Shown in pieces: positions 47,956 through 61,189 of a stretch of 64,000 nucleotides of DNA (position 1 is the first letter of the stretch; each line of letters starts with the position of its first letter). Source of the stretch: Anarhynchus alexandrinus (lineage: Eukaryota > Chordata > Aves > Charadriiformes > Charadriidae); NCBI GenBank assembly GCA_008711295.1, contig VUYV01000228.1, positions 527,715 to 591,714 of the forward strand, read 5' to 3'. The notes beneath the pieces were generated by a model, which worked only from the letters and a program-made list of their open reading frames with translations, was not told the DNA's origin and ran no database searches. Position numbers and translations under genes: made by a program.

Positions 47956-50900
47956 AGATAGCAGAAATGTTATTGCATTATATATTGTAATATCCAGAAA
48001 TGGATATTGCAATTATGTTGGCTCCAAATTTTCTTCTGATTTCAAAGTAGACTATCTTGCTTTCTTTGATTTGTTCTATTACTGTGTTGGTCACTATCAG
48101 CCTCTACGATTTGCAACAAGTATACATATTAGTCACATTGTGTGTAGAATAAATTATACATATTTTCTTTTCCATTTCTAGTTGGTGTGCTTTGTTATTT
48201 TAAAATTACCTTTGCTATTTCACACATTCGGACATTTTCCAGTGGCTGTTAAGTGAAGGATTTATTAAACTTACCAGCTATGTTACTGATGAACAAATTG
48301 TCACATAAATTTAATTATTCCTACTGCCAAGTTTTCAACATAGTTGTTTCAGTGATATTGTGAAATAACCATCTATAAATCCATCATATTCTATTTACTG
48401 CCTAAAGCAGCAACATAAAATTGAAATCATTCTGTCATCTCTGTCACAGAACTGGTTAGCTGGCCCATAGATTTATTCTAAGTGATAATAAAACTTAGAA
48501 CTTGCCTACTAGCTTAAAGAAAATTGCAATGTAGTATTTAAATATTTTTCACTTGTGTAATATAAAACATTCATGAGAGAAAGGGTATTTGTTCCTTCAG
48601 CTGTTACACTGTGAAAACTTTTAATTCATCAAATGGCAAAGGTGTTTTTTTGTGTGACGAGCACTGCTTCTTTTCTGGCTCTAAGTGGTGCTTTGATATT
48701 AATTTAGAGTTGGTTAGTCCAGGATAGCAATCTTTTGTCAACCGGTTTTAGCACATATAAAAATCACTATATTGATAAAGTAAAATTTCACAAGCGTATA
48801 TACCACTGTGTCTCATTGCTTTTGTAAAATAAGATTAATATTGTGCTTTTAAATATTCATAACTGTTCTTGAGAAGTTGGTACTGAATTTTACTGATTTG
48901 GAAATTTATGCTTTAGACTATAAATGCTGCAAATAAAGTATTAAAAAAAAAGATGAAGTTATTCATTTGGCTATGTAGATACTATATGCAAAGGTATATT
49001 GCACAGTAACAGTTAAAAATGCGTCAATGTGAAGATTAACCATACCAGCTTAATTTGTTCCACTCATTCATGTGCATTATGGTGCAATTTCCAGTTTTAT
49101 ATCCATGTACATTTTTACCTGGATATGGGAAAAATAATGCTTAGGAAATGCATAGATGGAGCTCTTGCCAGTGGAACAAAGGTTAGCACATAATATGTGA
49201 TATAAGTGATTGCAAGCACGAAATAGGTTTATACCCAAAATTAATATAAACCTTATAATTAATTTCTCTGCCATAGTTCTTCCTTTATAAAAGAGAAAAT
49301 TATCAACTTATAAGGCATATTGAAAAACTGCAAATGTCCCTATTGTAATTGCTGGCAACAATGTGGTGTACATTAATAAATATGGTTTGAAAAAAATTAT
49401 TTTAATGGTCTAGTGATTGAATATATAGGATTATAAATATCAAGAGTCCATTTCCATGGTGATATACAATGAGAATTTCTATCCACTGGTTCTTATCACT
49501 CACATCTCAGTCAGCCTGAATCCCTGCAATCGTAGTGTTGCCTTGCCAAGGAGCCAGATTTCTTATATCTTCAGATTTCTCCTTTGTACATAAAGATGCA
49601 TATAATTTCCTCTTCTTCCCCTGACACCTCCCCTTTCTTCCCTCTGTTTTCCTAATAGCAAATTACTTGGTAATTCAAGCCAGGCAACAGGGCCGCAAAG
49701 CCTCAGAGGAAACTAAGATGAGTGGATGGCAGGAAAAAATGAGATTTGGGGGCTTGAGCAGGTGGTGAAGGAAGGGAAGGACTCTCCACGTAGGAACTGC
49801 AGGAGCTACACAGAGCAGGGAATAGATTTGGGAAGCTAGAGCTGTTGTTGTGTGTCCTCAGCCACCTATGGCGAGAGGAAAATACTTGTCACAGATTTGC
49901 TTGCTGGCGGAACTGTGGCTTGGGAGTGTCTTTAGAGATCCTTTATAACCTACACTGGGACAATAACCTCCACTGCTTTTTTCCCTCTGGTTTTATTGTT
50001 TGCTTTTTCTTCAAAAGCTAGCTATTCTTTGGTATGTGTGAAACATGAAAAATGTGAGTTTCGTTTCTGTCGTGTGTACACTAGTGTAAGTAGATCCTGA
50101 ATGTAGCTGTGAGTACCGTAGCAGTAAACATGTTCTTCTTTAAGATGCCCCTCAACGTGTAAAATGCTTGAACATGTATTTGAAAGCATGGCAAACCCAC
50201 TTTCCACATTATCAACATTTGAGTGCACTTAGCAGTCTTACTATGAAATATTTGTAACTGATGTTTTACCAGAAGCTAAATTTTAGTGTTTGGAACATGG
50301 CCAGAAGAGAGTGGTGGGGTTTTGGTTTGTAGGGGCGAGAGAAGGTTTGTGGAGTTATTTTTGTTGGGTTTTGTGGTGGGTTTTTTTGTGGAAAACTTTC
50401 TTGTTTTGTTTAAATACACAGACATTATTTATTTTATCTTAACTCACTTTCTCCAATTCCAACATCTTTTGATACATAATTATTTTGAGCTTTCTCTGTT
50501 TTGTAGAAATATTGATAGTTTATTAAAAGAGAAAAATTAGCTGATAGTATTGTAAAAGGAGAGGTTCAAAAGAACATGTGGTTGAATTTTACTTTAGTTG
50601 TGCTGTAATGGTGTCTTGATCATGAGATACGAGATAGTTGTATCAGTAGGTGATGTCGTGAAAATATTTCTTTAAAATCTTCCTCTTCGTACTAGATGAG
50701 AATATTGTCTAAGGCCTCTCCCGTTGTTTGAAGAGCAAATTATTAATTATTAGTTATTATTTATTAAATATTATTATACATCAATTATTAACTATGTATT
50801 CTTCAGAAAAGTATTCGAGTTCTGCATTGCAGAAGTCATTCTTACAGATCTGATATTTATGTGCCACTATATATGTGGTTTTTAACAAAAAGTTGATTTT

Positions 50901-53141
50901 TGTACATATTATTCCTCAAAGTATTACAAGACCTCTTTATTAAGATATATTTAGTCTTGGAAGTAAGAATAATGCAAATAGTAATCTAATTCATAACTCA
51001 AACCTGCCTTTTGTCTCTATCCTTTCCTATCTAGAAATAGTTTTCTTGGGTTTCACTCTTTGATGGCTGGGCGGGAATGTTGTGCTAATATGTTTATGGT
51101 AGGCTGACACTTTACTGAATTTTCCATAACCTGCAGTCTAATGATGTGATTTTCAAAAGTTGAGGTACAACAGGGAAATACATAAAGTGGGAAGAAGAAA
51201 TATGACATGTAGTAGGCATCAGAATTTATGTTATGGAGTGTCTCAAGTGGTTTTGGGAAAATATTTTTTTTAATGTAAATTCCATGAGGAAAATTATAGC
51301 TGGCTTCTTCCCAAGTATGTTGTTACACAAAAAGCTAATGTTTGTACAGTGGTTTGAGATCCTCAAATAGAATTAGCAGCTTACATGCAAATTACGTTAG
51401 AAGTGGTGTCTGATTTAGTTCTAACGTAATTAATTTAGTAAGATTGGTGGTCAGTGATGTCTCTGGTGTCAGTAATCGTCAGTATCCTGCTAAAGTAATC
51501 TGATACTTCTCATCAGCATATCATGAGAATACTCAAGTGCAGATATTGTGAAAAAAACACCCTTTTGAAATTCTGGATACGTATTCTCTTTACATTTGAA
51601 GCTAGATCGTAGATACCAAGAAGAGAACTATGCTTTATTAGTTGAATAAATTTTGCATTCTTGCTCTAGGAATTACAGAAATATGCTCTTATTTCTTTTA
51701 TCAAGACAAAGCTGTATTTGCTATTTTCACATTCAGTTGCTAACGCCTTCACTTCAAAATAAGTACAGTTCATCCTAAGCCAAAAAGAAGTTCATGCCAA
51801 GCCCTAGCTTGGGTTGTTTATGAAAGTAAACCTTCTTGTAGTGCAGTTCCTTTAACATACTTAAGTTTTCATTGACAGTGTTTTTTTACTTTAATTTAGA
51901 TACGTACTTGTTGCCATTTCAAAAATACTGTTCATTGTGTCACTATCTTTAAATGCTGTTAAATAAAGCCTGTAGATTATCTATAGAAAATAGGCTTTTG
52001 TTTTGGGTGATTCCTTATTTCCATTTCATGAAATGCAGGGATATAATGTTATGTAATAAAAACGCTGCGATATATCCAATTTTGTTACCTTGCAAATGAG
52101 GCTATTCTATGAGGTGCAGAGTACTCTGAGTGTATATTATCATATATATCATGACTGTGTATGCATTGAGAATAGTGAAAGATCTTTCATGATGAGATCA
52201 TAATAAAATTGCTTTATAGTTTTGTTTTAAGATATTTATATAATTAAGGAGTGAAATTAACTAGAAGAATGTTAAGTGAAATTAGACATTCACATGCATT
52301 AGCAATTGTAGCCAAAGTAAATTCATATTATAGCCAGATAATAATCAAATATCTTATGAGATCTAGCTAAGTTGGCCACATAATTCTCTAGGAACAGGTG
52401 ACCGTAGCAGTTCTCTCCTCAGGGTTATGTATCTTTCTCACGATTTCGTGTCACATTCAGTCTACAGTAATAGACTTTTTTTGCAGTGCATCTTCTTTCT
52501 GTTTTCATTTCTGTCTCTTCTCATACTTCTGTTTCTGCTGCATTTGTTTTTCTGTTATTGGATTTGCTTTTTCTTACTGCCACCCCAAGCTCTGGTAAAT
52601 ACACTCGTCATAACAGCAGATGCTGGTCTTGACAACCTAACTTTTTTTTCTATTTATGCAAATTGTTGATCTATAAACTTATTTTCCTAGCATTCCAGAA
52701 ACTCAAATTAGGCTCACTGTCTTTCTGCTTTCTATTGAACCTGTGGAATTAACCAAAGAACCCATTTTATAGGGTATTTTTTGTTTCTTAATTACCATAA
52801 TTTGTAACCTCTCCAGTTACTTCCCTGTGGATTCTTTCACTTGCTCTCCCATCTTCTGATACTGCAGTTAATCTCATATTTTACTACTTATCTTATTATA
52901 GGAATTATGTTATTAATTCTGCGATATTTTATGGGTAATGTTGTCTTGAACATTACATTAGTAAGCATCAACTGCAGACAGGAAATTATTATAGCTGGGG
53001 CCGAAAATTCAGTATTTATCCAGTACAGGATATCTTATTCTACTTTCTTCACAAGTAAGAACTTTCCCATAAAACTTTCAAACTTGAACTACATTTTCAA
53101 ATTATATATTAATAAATGTCAGAGTATATATTAATATAATT
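47956..53141. other. AT-rich sequence, no gene seen
   Basis: No recognised coding frame. Contains a purine/pyrimidine-mixed, somewhat GC-richer patch at 49620-49920, a perfect 13-bp inverted repeat at 51390-51431 and an ATT-rich tract at 50740-50790. Confidence 0.55.
51390..51431. repeat. Perfect 13-bp inverted repeat, 16-nt loop
   Basis: AATTACGTTAGAA (51390-51402) and TTCTAACGTAATT (51419-51431). Each arm holds an ACGT core, notable in CpG-poor DNA. It could be a paired factor-binding site, the footprint of a small transposon or chance. Confidence 0.7.
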
Positions 53142-53744
53142 ACAGAATCACAGAATCTCATAGATTGGAAAAGACCTATAAGATCATCTAGTCCAATCAT
53201 TAACCTAACACTGACAAGCCCACCACTAAACCATGTCCCTGAGCACTATGTATACACGACCCTTAAATACCTCCAGGGATGGGGACTCCACCACTGCCCT
53301 GAGTAACACATTCCAATGCCTGATGACCCTTTCAGTACATAAATTCTTCCTAATATCCAATCTAAACTTCCCTTGGCGCAACTTGAAGCCATTTCCTCTT
53401 GTTCTATCACCTGTTATGTGACAGAACAGGTCGACTCCCACCTCTCTGCAACCTCCTTTCAGACAGTTGTAGAGAGTGATAAAGTCTCCCCTGAGCCTCC
53501 TTTTCTCCAGAATAAACAACCCCAGTTCCCTCAGCTGGTCCTCATAAGACGTGCTCCAGACCCCTCACTAGTTTTGTTGCCCTTCTTTGGACGTGCTCCA
53601 GTGCCTCAATGTCCTTCTTGTGGTGAGGGGTCCAAAACTGAACACAGTACTCAAGATGCGGCCTCACCAGTGCCAAGTACAGGGGTAAAATCACCTCCCT
53701 GGTCCTACTGGCTACACTATTCCTGATACAGGCCAGGATGCCAT
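53142..53744 (-). mobile_element. CR1 LINE 3' fragment
   Basis: Minus-strand CR1 of about 600 bp. The 3' end has ACAGAATCACAGAATCTCATAG, then GATTGGAAAAGACC and GATCATCTAGTCC on the plus strand. The coding remnant at 53226-53519 reads [20 protein letters not shown], followed by [14 protein letters not shown] and ESPSLEVF, the ORF2 C-terminus, open over 97 codons. Upstream coding (53520-53744) is broken by stops. The 5' truncation point abuts an AT-rich tract. It is closest in wording to the CR1 at 37 kb but is an independent insertion. Confidence 0.94.
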
Positions 53745-53815
53745 ATTATTTTATAATATTATTGACATCTATTATTCAAATATTATATTAACTATAATTA
53801 TTAATATATTAAATG
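53745..53815. repeat. AT-rich low-complexity tract at the CR1 5' junction
   Basis: ATATTATTTTATAATATTAT and similar words; nearly all A/T. It starts where the CR1 match stops. Confidence 0.8.
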
Positions 53816-55440
53816 TCTCCAGGCAGGAGAGAATTCCCTTGGGAGGGCAGGTAAACCCTGCTATGCTGTTCAGATCCTGGCTGCCAGATGTGAAGGAAGA
53901 AATATGTTTCCAATGCTAGTCAGATCCATTAGCTTTCACATTGATGTCACACAACTACCTACGAACCTAGATTTCATATAATGTATTTTTTTCTGTTCCA
54001 ATTTTAGTGCATAAATTTCATTTAATGTTTTATTTCCCAAATTATTTGAATGCATGCAATCCATAGGCATTATATTTTTATTAACTGTCTCCCATTAGTA
54101 CTGCCTAGCGTCTTGCACATTGTGAGGAAATGATACTTTCCTGTATGTGCCTTCTATGTATTATCTTCAGTGTTAAACTTAGCTAACAGTAGACCTCACT
54201 TTTGCACCCTTCTTTATTGAAGAAACGCTTAAAAAAAAAACCAAAACACACCTGCCTGTGTGCTGTTCGAAACAATTCTGAATAGCTAGATAAGAAAGGA
54301 ATGCAAAGACAGAGAAAGTTGGATGCAAAAGATTAAGATGAGCTGAACATTGGAAAACTTGTATGGTCAAATATGAAAGAGAACAGGTTTACGGGGTCTG
54401 ACTGTCTTCCTATAGGTTTGTTTTACAATACTATGGGGTTAGTGGACAAGGAGGGGAGGGGGTTGTGGGCTTTCTGAAAAAAGGGGGTTCTTGCCTTGTA
54501 TTTGAGTCTGCACTGTATTATACTATGTCCATGTCTGTGATGGTCATATCAGGATGTTGAGAGCTTTGATTCTCTTTTTAGGAGGACCAGAGCTCAAGTG
54601 TTGGAAGAAGAGGTGTTTCAGAAATTCTTACATATGTGCCTTTACACATCTTAGATAATATGAATGAATAATATGACTCTTTGGCTTGAACAGTAGGAGT
54701 GCCATTAATAATGTGGCAACCTCCTCTAAGAGATAACTAATATATTTTGTTTTAAAAGTAGTAATAGGATTAGCCAACAACTTCAGATCAGTGGAGGTCC
54801 AGTTTTCATCTTGTGTAATTCCTGTATACTCACTGCTATAATTTATTGTTACTTCAGATCTTTTTTTCTGAGACAGATTTAGAATAAATTATCTTTGCCC
54901 TTCTGTGGAAGGAATTCACAGTGGTATTGTGTTTGCTTTCTAAATCTACCTTTGGATTACAATTACTTGTCTTATCTGTGCCTTTGATGAAGAAAGAGGA
55001 AAAAAAAGAACGGAGTTTAGTAAGTGCAGGAGCACTAATTCAACTCTAGCAAAATAGAAAAGGATAAATAATGTCTTCCTTCAATTCACAGTGGAAAAAA
55101 ATAGATTTCATACATTAAAGGGTTGTACAGTGCCTTTACATTATGCTTAGACTGTAAGATTTGAACAGATTACATTAATAATAATAATAAGGACTTTTTA
55201 AAAATCTGAGTTTGTTTTTTAAAATTATTTTCTCAGTTTATGGAAATAATACTTTTCAGAGCAAATAGTTAATCAGATTTATCTGCCTCAGTATATCACA
55301 GTCTTTGCACACAGGAAAAGAATCAGTTAGTATATGACATAAGGTGCTAATTTGCAGAATACAAAGTAGCATTGTAAGAAAATACCAAACTGCAAACCTG
55401 GACTTCTGTGGTACTGTAATACTAGATTTGCTGTAATTAC
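53816..55440. other. AT-rich sequence, no gene seen
   Basis: Contains a G-rich stretch (54451-54469, with runs of 4, 5 and 3 G) and (TAA)5 at 55176-55190. No coding frame or transposon recognised. Confidence 0.55.
55176..55190. repeat. (TAA)5 microsatellite
   Basis: Five exact TAA units. Confidence 0.95.
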
Positions 55441-55798
55441 TGTCCTGGTTCTGGTGAGGATAGGGTTAATTTCCCCAAGGATACGGCAGGAGACACAGGT
55501 ATTCCATGCCATGTGAGCCATGCCCAGGCTATAGGGGGAGCTGGCCGGGCGAGGGGGCAGGAGGTCATAGCTCGGTCTGGGTCCGGTGGGTGAGCGGTGG
55601 TACCGTACTCGTGTTTGTACATTCCTCTGTCAGCGTTATTGTTGTTTTTCTCTTTCCTTTGCTGTTCTGTTAAACTGCCTTTATCTCAACCCACGAGTTT
55701 TGCCTTTTTCTTCCGATTCTCCCTCCATCCCACAGCAGTGGGGGAGTAAGCGAGTGGCTGTGTGGTTCTTTGTTGCCGGCTGAGGCCAAACCATGACA
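55441..55798 (+). mobile_element. Solo LTR of a bird endogenous retrovirus (ERVL-like)
   Basis: The interval begins TGTCCTGGTTCTGG and ends CCAAACCATGACA, giving TG...CA ends. The 358 bp contain words I recognise from a common bird LTR: GAGGATAGGGTTAATTT, GGGGGAGCTGGCCGGG, TTAAACTGCCTTTATCTC, AACCCACGAGTTTTG and GCCGGCTGAGGCCAAACC. Flanks are ATTAC on the left and CTTAC on the right, a possible 5-bp target duplication with one change, which fits ERVL-type integration. No internal proviral sequence is adjacent, so this is a solo LTR formed by recombination; it is somewhat shorter than related copies I recall and probably internally deleted. It is the most CpG-rich spot in the window (55545-55610). 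Exact family unassigned. Confidence 0.85.
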
Positions 55799-57047
55799 CT
55801 TACTACTACTAAAATACTTATGGAAATAAATCAAGGAAAGGTTTGAGGTTTTCTTCTTTTTTTTTTTTCTTTTTTTGGTTTTTTTTTGAATGAACAATTT
55901 GTCCTTTGCAATATGTATCTAAATTAAAAGTATTTTCAAAGTGTGGTGAAATGGAGATTAAATGTCAGTGCTAGCTAGCTATTTGATAAAAATAGATTAC
56001 ATCAAAATGTAATGTCTTATTCTGGCAAAGATTTATTGCCATGGACTCTCCTGAATGAAGTTCAATTGCTATCAAAACAGTGTAGTTTTACGTTTGAATA
56101 CATCTATTCTGATGGTATTTTAAACTTTTATTATGCTAAGTACGTTATTAGAATGAATAAACATGACCACTTTAATGGGTTAGTCAGCACTCGGCAGAAT
56201 TGTATCACAGGGCAAGTCATAGATGTAAGGAGTGAATATTCTGCTGCAGTTATTCAGTGTCATAAGATTTGATTCTTATGTTTCTCTTGACATCTGATTT
56301 AATTGCAGGACTTTCTGCTCTTTTAAAAATACTAATTGAATTCACCAATATTTAAAAAAAAAAAAGTTACTAGCAGTTCTCACTGTTGTTGAAGAATTTT
56401 GTGAAAGGCATTTGCTGTCAGGTATACCTACATATGTGGATACGCCTGAAGAATTGTGGTGCGATAGGAAACTTCTCCTAGTATAATGCAAACTGATTGC
56501 CCCCAGTAACTAAAGTCTTTTTCCAAAGGGTGCTAGTGATACCACATCATATTCTTCTAGTGTAGTACATAGACACATTTTACAGAGTTTTGAACACTTT
56601 CAGAAAGCTGTAAGCACTTTTTTGACATGAATTTGTCTTGGTTTCATCTATTCATTTTGAAAGGTTCATTTGGGAACAAATGTACCCAAACACATGCTTT
56701 AAACTCTAAAAATTATTGAAACAGATTTTCTCTCTGAATAAAGATTCATCAGTTTTCAAGATGTGAGTTCCTTTCTTTTTTTCCCTTTGACTGCTTTAAA
56801 AAAGGAACAAGGATTGAAAAAAATAAAAAGGTATGTTCTTTCCATCAACACGTGTTTCTGGTTAACCTCATCTGAATAATTGGAAAAGTGAAATATATAT
56901 AATCATGCTGTGATTATTATGTTTATTTCAAATTATAAGTAAACATGGCATGTTTAACTGCAAGCAAATCACATTAATTCATCTGCAGGGATAGTGATGA
57001 CTACTTCTGCAATCCAAAATTGCATCTGCAAATATGCTTTTTGCAAT

Positions 57048-57071
57048 TATATGTATATGTATATGTATATG
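57048..57071. repeat. (TATATG)4 hexamer microsatellite
   Basis: Four exact TATATG units. Confidence 0.95.
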
Positions 57072-58544
57072 TAACTTTCTTCCGTCCCATGGCGTTCAAT
57101 TTTTTAATTTATTTTTTCTAAAGAAAAATGCTTTCATCAGTTGATAACTTTGTTTGAAAGGCTCTCATGCTAGCTGAAATAAAATGGTGGAAGTCAGTGA
57201 ATTTAAAACATAGTGCTATAAATTACTGATGATTTAGTGTATCTATCCAAAGCTGCCACATGGATTTAAAAGTTTACAAGTCTAATGTAACTAGGATCTT
57301 GTCCTACAAAAATTGAACAAAATTGTGTGACATGGATATTTGAGATTTACAGTAAGTTACAATAGCAGAAATATCAGATATCAGAATTCCATCCTAAGCC
57401 TTTTTTGTGTTGTGTTCAAAATCAGTTATTATAAATTCACAGTTGCTTTGCTTTTCATTATAACTGAATGTTTAGTTTCTCCATAAGTAATGCTTTATCT
57501 CACCAGCTGATTGCTTGAAATGCTTGTTTTGTGTAAAGCCATGATTATGCCATTACAGACACTTTTCACATCTTAACTGTAGTGCAATGTTGTCTTGCAG
57601 TTATATTCTACTGAATTTTACTGCAGTAGTCTTTGGACAACTTACCTTAATATAGTACAGCATACTAAATTCATTGAAGTAGACTGAAATTTCTTCTCCA
57701 GTTTTATATTAATTTTTAAGGTTTCCAAAAGCTTTTCAGAGAGCACATTCTCAGGACTATTCTACGTGCCAAAAATGTAGTGTACATTACAGTTGGAACA
57801 AAATGGATTGTCCTATTAATATCTAAAAAATACAGCCTTTGAAACATTAAGAGGAACAATATTTATTATTAGAGTTATACTCAATATCTGTATATATGGG
57901 CAGACAGTACACTGAAGGTTTGTTTACTACAGCTCTTAAGGCTGTCTTTCTCTGTCTGTTATTAATAAATGCTTTTACCATTCACTAGGGATTGAACCTT
58001 GTGTATTAGGGCTTCTAATATAAATGCTTAAAATTAAATAGGGATTAATCTGGACAGTGTTCTGTTTTTAAGTGAGCACAAACCTGGATGCTAAAAGAAC
58101 AATGAGAATTATACTTTTGTAACCTATCCCTACAATTCCCTCATATGTTCCCCAATTTCAGTCATATTGTGATATTTTAGTCTTTGATAAATTTTGCTCA
58201 CTTGTAATAGCTCTAAGAGACCTGTGAGTTGTGTATCCATTAAAGAAGGAAAAACTCTTTCAAGTTCCTAAATAATATTTGCAGTCTAAAATTAAGTTCT
58301 CTTCAAACTCATTTTTTTCTTTAGTTTTTATCTTATTTTCTCTGTGACTTTCTTCTGCACAAGTTCTATACAAGTAGACATGTAAGTATACCTATACCAA
58401 TTTTACGTCCTGTGACAGTGCTCTGTATTATTGGCTTACATTTAACTCATTTTGGACAGTAAGAGTTAGTAATATTTGTGCGTTTAGTGATTTCATGCTA
58501 GAACAATATTCACCTTTAGGCTACAAATCTACCAGGTTGAGATA

Positions 58545-59036
58545 ATGTACTACTCTTCTGCTGACAAAATACATGAGAATTTGACTTTAACACTTGATAG
58601 TAGAAGACTAGGAAAGAACTTCTCTTTTTTTCTCTTTTCTACATTGTTTGATGGTTGTTTTTTGTTTGAAGTATTGCAGAAAAAAATACTGAAGAAATTT
58701 ACAGATATCTCTTGTATGGGATTTAAAAATATTTTTGGGGGGCAGGAATACCAATTGTCAAATCTGAATAAAGAAAAAGAGAATTTTAATTTGGGTACTG
58801 TGAACAATATCATTGTCTTAATACAATCTATGCTGATGAATGAAGGTTTATTTTCTCTTCCTTTGCAAAAAGAGGAGTTATTAAATTTTGGGGGATTTAC
58901 AACAGCTGTAGTGATGCTTGAAGCCACTGTGCTGGACAAAATACACACTGGCCCAGCAGACCATGAAAGGGGCTGGGATCACACAAACAATGAAGAATTC
59001 TGTGTTTTAGGAGAGACTGAAGACTGCATGCAATAG
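58545..59036 (+). other. Open frame of 163 codons, probably non-coding
   Basis: One of the longest uninterrupted ATG-started frames in the window. The N-terminal half is rich in F, L and K from a T-tract (FSFFLFSTLF); the C-terminal part is more balanced (TTAVVMLEATVLDKIH, then ending ETEDCMQ). The opposite strand is also open for 132 codons over the same stretch, which points to low stop density rather than selection. No signal peptide, domain or family was recognised. No promoter or poly(A) context is evident. Expected about once by chance in this much AT-rich DNA. Confidence 0.12.
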
Positions 59037-59188
59037 CTGCATTTGCAGATTTTCAGACTTGCGATGGGAGCTGTTGTGATATGATCAGTCTAACATACAA
59101 TTTCTTCAGTATAACACTCATACCAAACCATATTCTCTTACAGTTTCATGGCTACAATTCCTTTCAATAAGTATTCTGGCCTGTGACT

Positions 59189-59198
59189 GGGGGGGGGG
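59189..59198. repeat. G10 homopolymer
   Basis: Ten consecutive G, then TGTGAG. Length uncertain for technical reasons. Confidence 0.9.
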
Positions 59199-61189
59199 TG
59201 TGAGTAGGGACATGACTGGTGTTTTCAGTAACACTTTCAAATTGAAGCACTCTTTCCTTTTTTTCTTTTTTCTCCCCCTGATATTTCCATTTTAATTGTA
59301 TCTGTACTGTTAACAGGAAAGGAAAATATGGACTCTGGATATAAAGAATTCAAAAGGTGAATGAGTAGAAATAAATGGAAGAAAAAATGGTTTGTCAGGT
59401 ACTTGTCCTAATAGAGAAAAATCTGGTAAAATAAGTATCAGAGATAGAATCCATCCAGGTAGAAATAACAGTGAAAGTAATCAAGGGTGAGCAGAACAAG
59501 CAGTAATCCGAAACAAGAAATTTGAAATGGAGAGAGTAGCCTCAGGATAGGAAAGGCAACTGGTGAGAATAGAGAGAATCCAATTAAATGAGAGTGTATC
59601 TAATGAATATAACAAGAACTAGTGCAGGATGAAAAAGCAACTAAATAATGAAATAAATATCTTCTGATGGATTTAAATAGAATACGTTATGGTGAAATAC
59701 ACAGTTTCATTCCTATATGTAAACCTTCACAGATACGTATATGTACTGCTCAGAGATATGTTGTCTGTCAACATAAACATGCCAATCCAGTAATTCCATA
59801 TTTATTATCAAGTAAATAGGTTCCTATTTATACCATTTGTCCTTCCACTTTTATGTCAGAGGATTTTATAGCTGTTCTAGACTAAACACTGCAATATTTT
59901 ACTGTTGTTTTAGCTCAAACAATAGTCCAGCTGTCCAGCATAAGGTGTGGGTTTGAGGTTGGTTTTTTTTGAAAAATCGGTGTAATCTCTATTTTCTGAA
60001 GACAATTAAGTATTTTTCCTTTAAATTATATTAGTTACATCTAGAGCTGTCACTGTTTGATAGCTGAAGTGTTTCCACTGTGTGTTGACATTCTGGTAGT
60101 GACGGATACGAAACTGATGACAGTCTTTAGCACCATTTACTTACAGATTGACCAGCATAACTCTTAAAACTCTTCGGCTACTTTACACAGAAGATTTGTT
60201 TGACAAATTGTAGTTTTAAGCTAGCACTTTCAAACTACATTTGCCCAAATGACCCTCATAGAGCTGCAGCATGTCTATGGATGATGACACCTGTGCGGGA
60301 GATTGTTCTGGAAATTTTTTAGGTTTTATGTGGTTACTTCAGTATTAAATTTGGTTTGATCAAAAATTATTGATGGCATATGTTTGTTGCAGCCTCACAG
60401 GGCACTGGAAGTGAGCTTTGACTGTAACAGCGCAAGGCTCTTACCTTAGGTGTAGCAGAGTCCATCCACCACAGAACGTCATATAACTTGCTAAAATCAT
60501 TAATTTTTATTCTGCTTTAGTGGTGACGTAGTTACACAAAACAAGAATCGCATAGGTTATTCAGCATCAAAATAATACTAACAAAATGGAAATAGCTGTT
60601 TTGTGTTTGAGAACAGAAAAATCGATCAATTCTGTGTAAAGCACCTTGTGGCTGTCTCCTGCATGGCTCTTTTTGGGTTCAGCCTGAGCTGACACAGCCC
60701 ATCTCTGCAAGCTTGGGGATGGCAAAGTACTTAACTGAGAACTGCTTCTCAGATGCAGTGGTGTTAGCTGTGAAAACGTGTCTTAGCCTATATAAAATAC
60801 AACCAAGGTTTGTCTATAGGAATTGTGGTACATAGGTTTTTAAAATTTATTTATCTGGGCAGCATGGAACACAGAGAATTCTTGATAATGACTAACCTGT
60901 ACTGTTCTTTTGGGCAATAGTATTCTCTTCTGCTGCAATACATGCCCGTGCACATGGACAGGAACCCACTCACAAAACTTTCAGGTGAGCTCTCCACCAT
61001 TCAAAAAGCATAGGAGCCCCCAAGGAATCAAATTAGTTTTCTGTGCATGGAAACAAAGGCCTGTTTTTCCTCTCAATATGTTCTGCAATTTGTTGCAACC
61101 AGTACTTCAGGATATCCCTGTGGTGGGTGTTTCCTTGAGGGATCACTTCTGTCTCAAGTGGATGTTCAGTTTTTATTCTTCAGTGAGTT

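Larger units (their letters stand above)
55799..61189. other. AT-rich sequence, no certain gene
   Basis: Holds T-tracts at 55850-55887, (TATATG)4 at 57048-57071, a 163-codon open frame at 58545-59036 (listed separately) and a G10 run at 59189-59198. No repeat family recognised. Confidence 0.5.

Noticed and set aside
60390..60535. Minus-strand AAG|GTAAGAG donor with a 46-nt open interval
   Set aside because: Good donor, but the acceptor ATTTTAG is weak and the peptide is unrecognised; opposite in strand to the other candidates.
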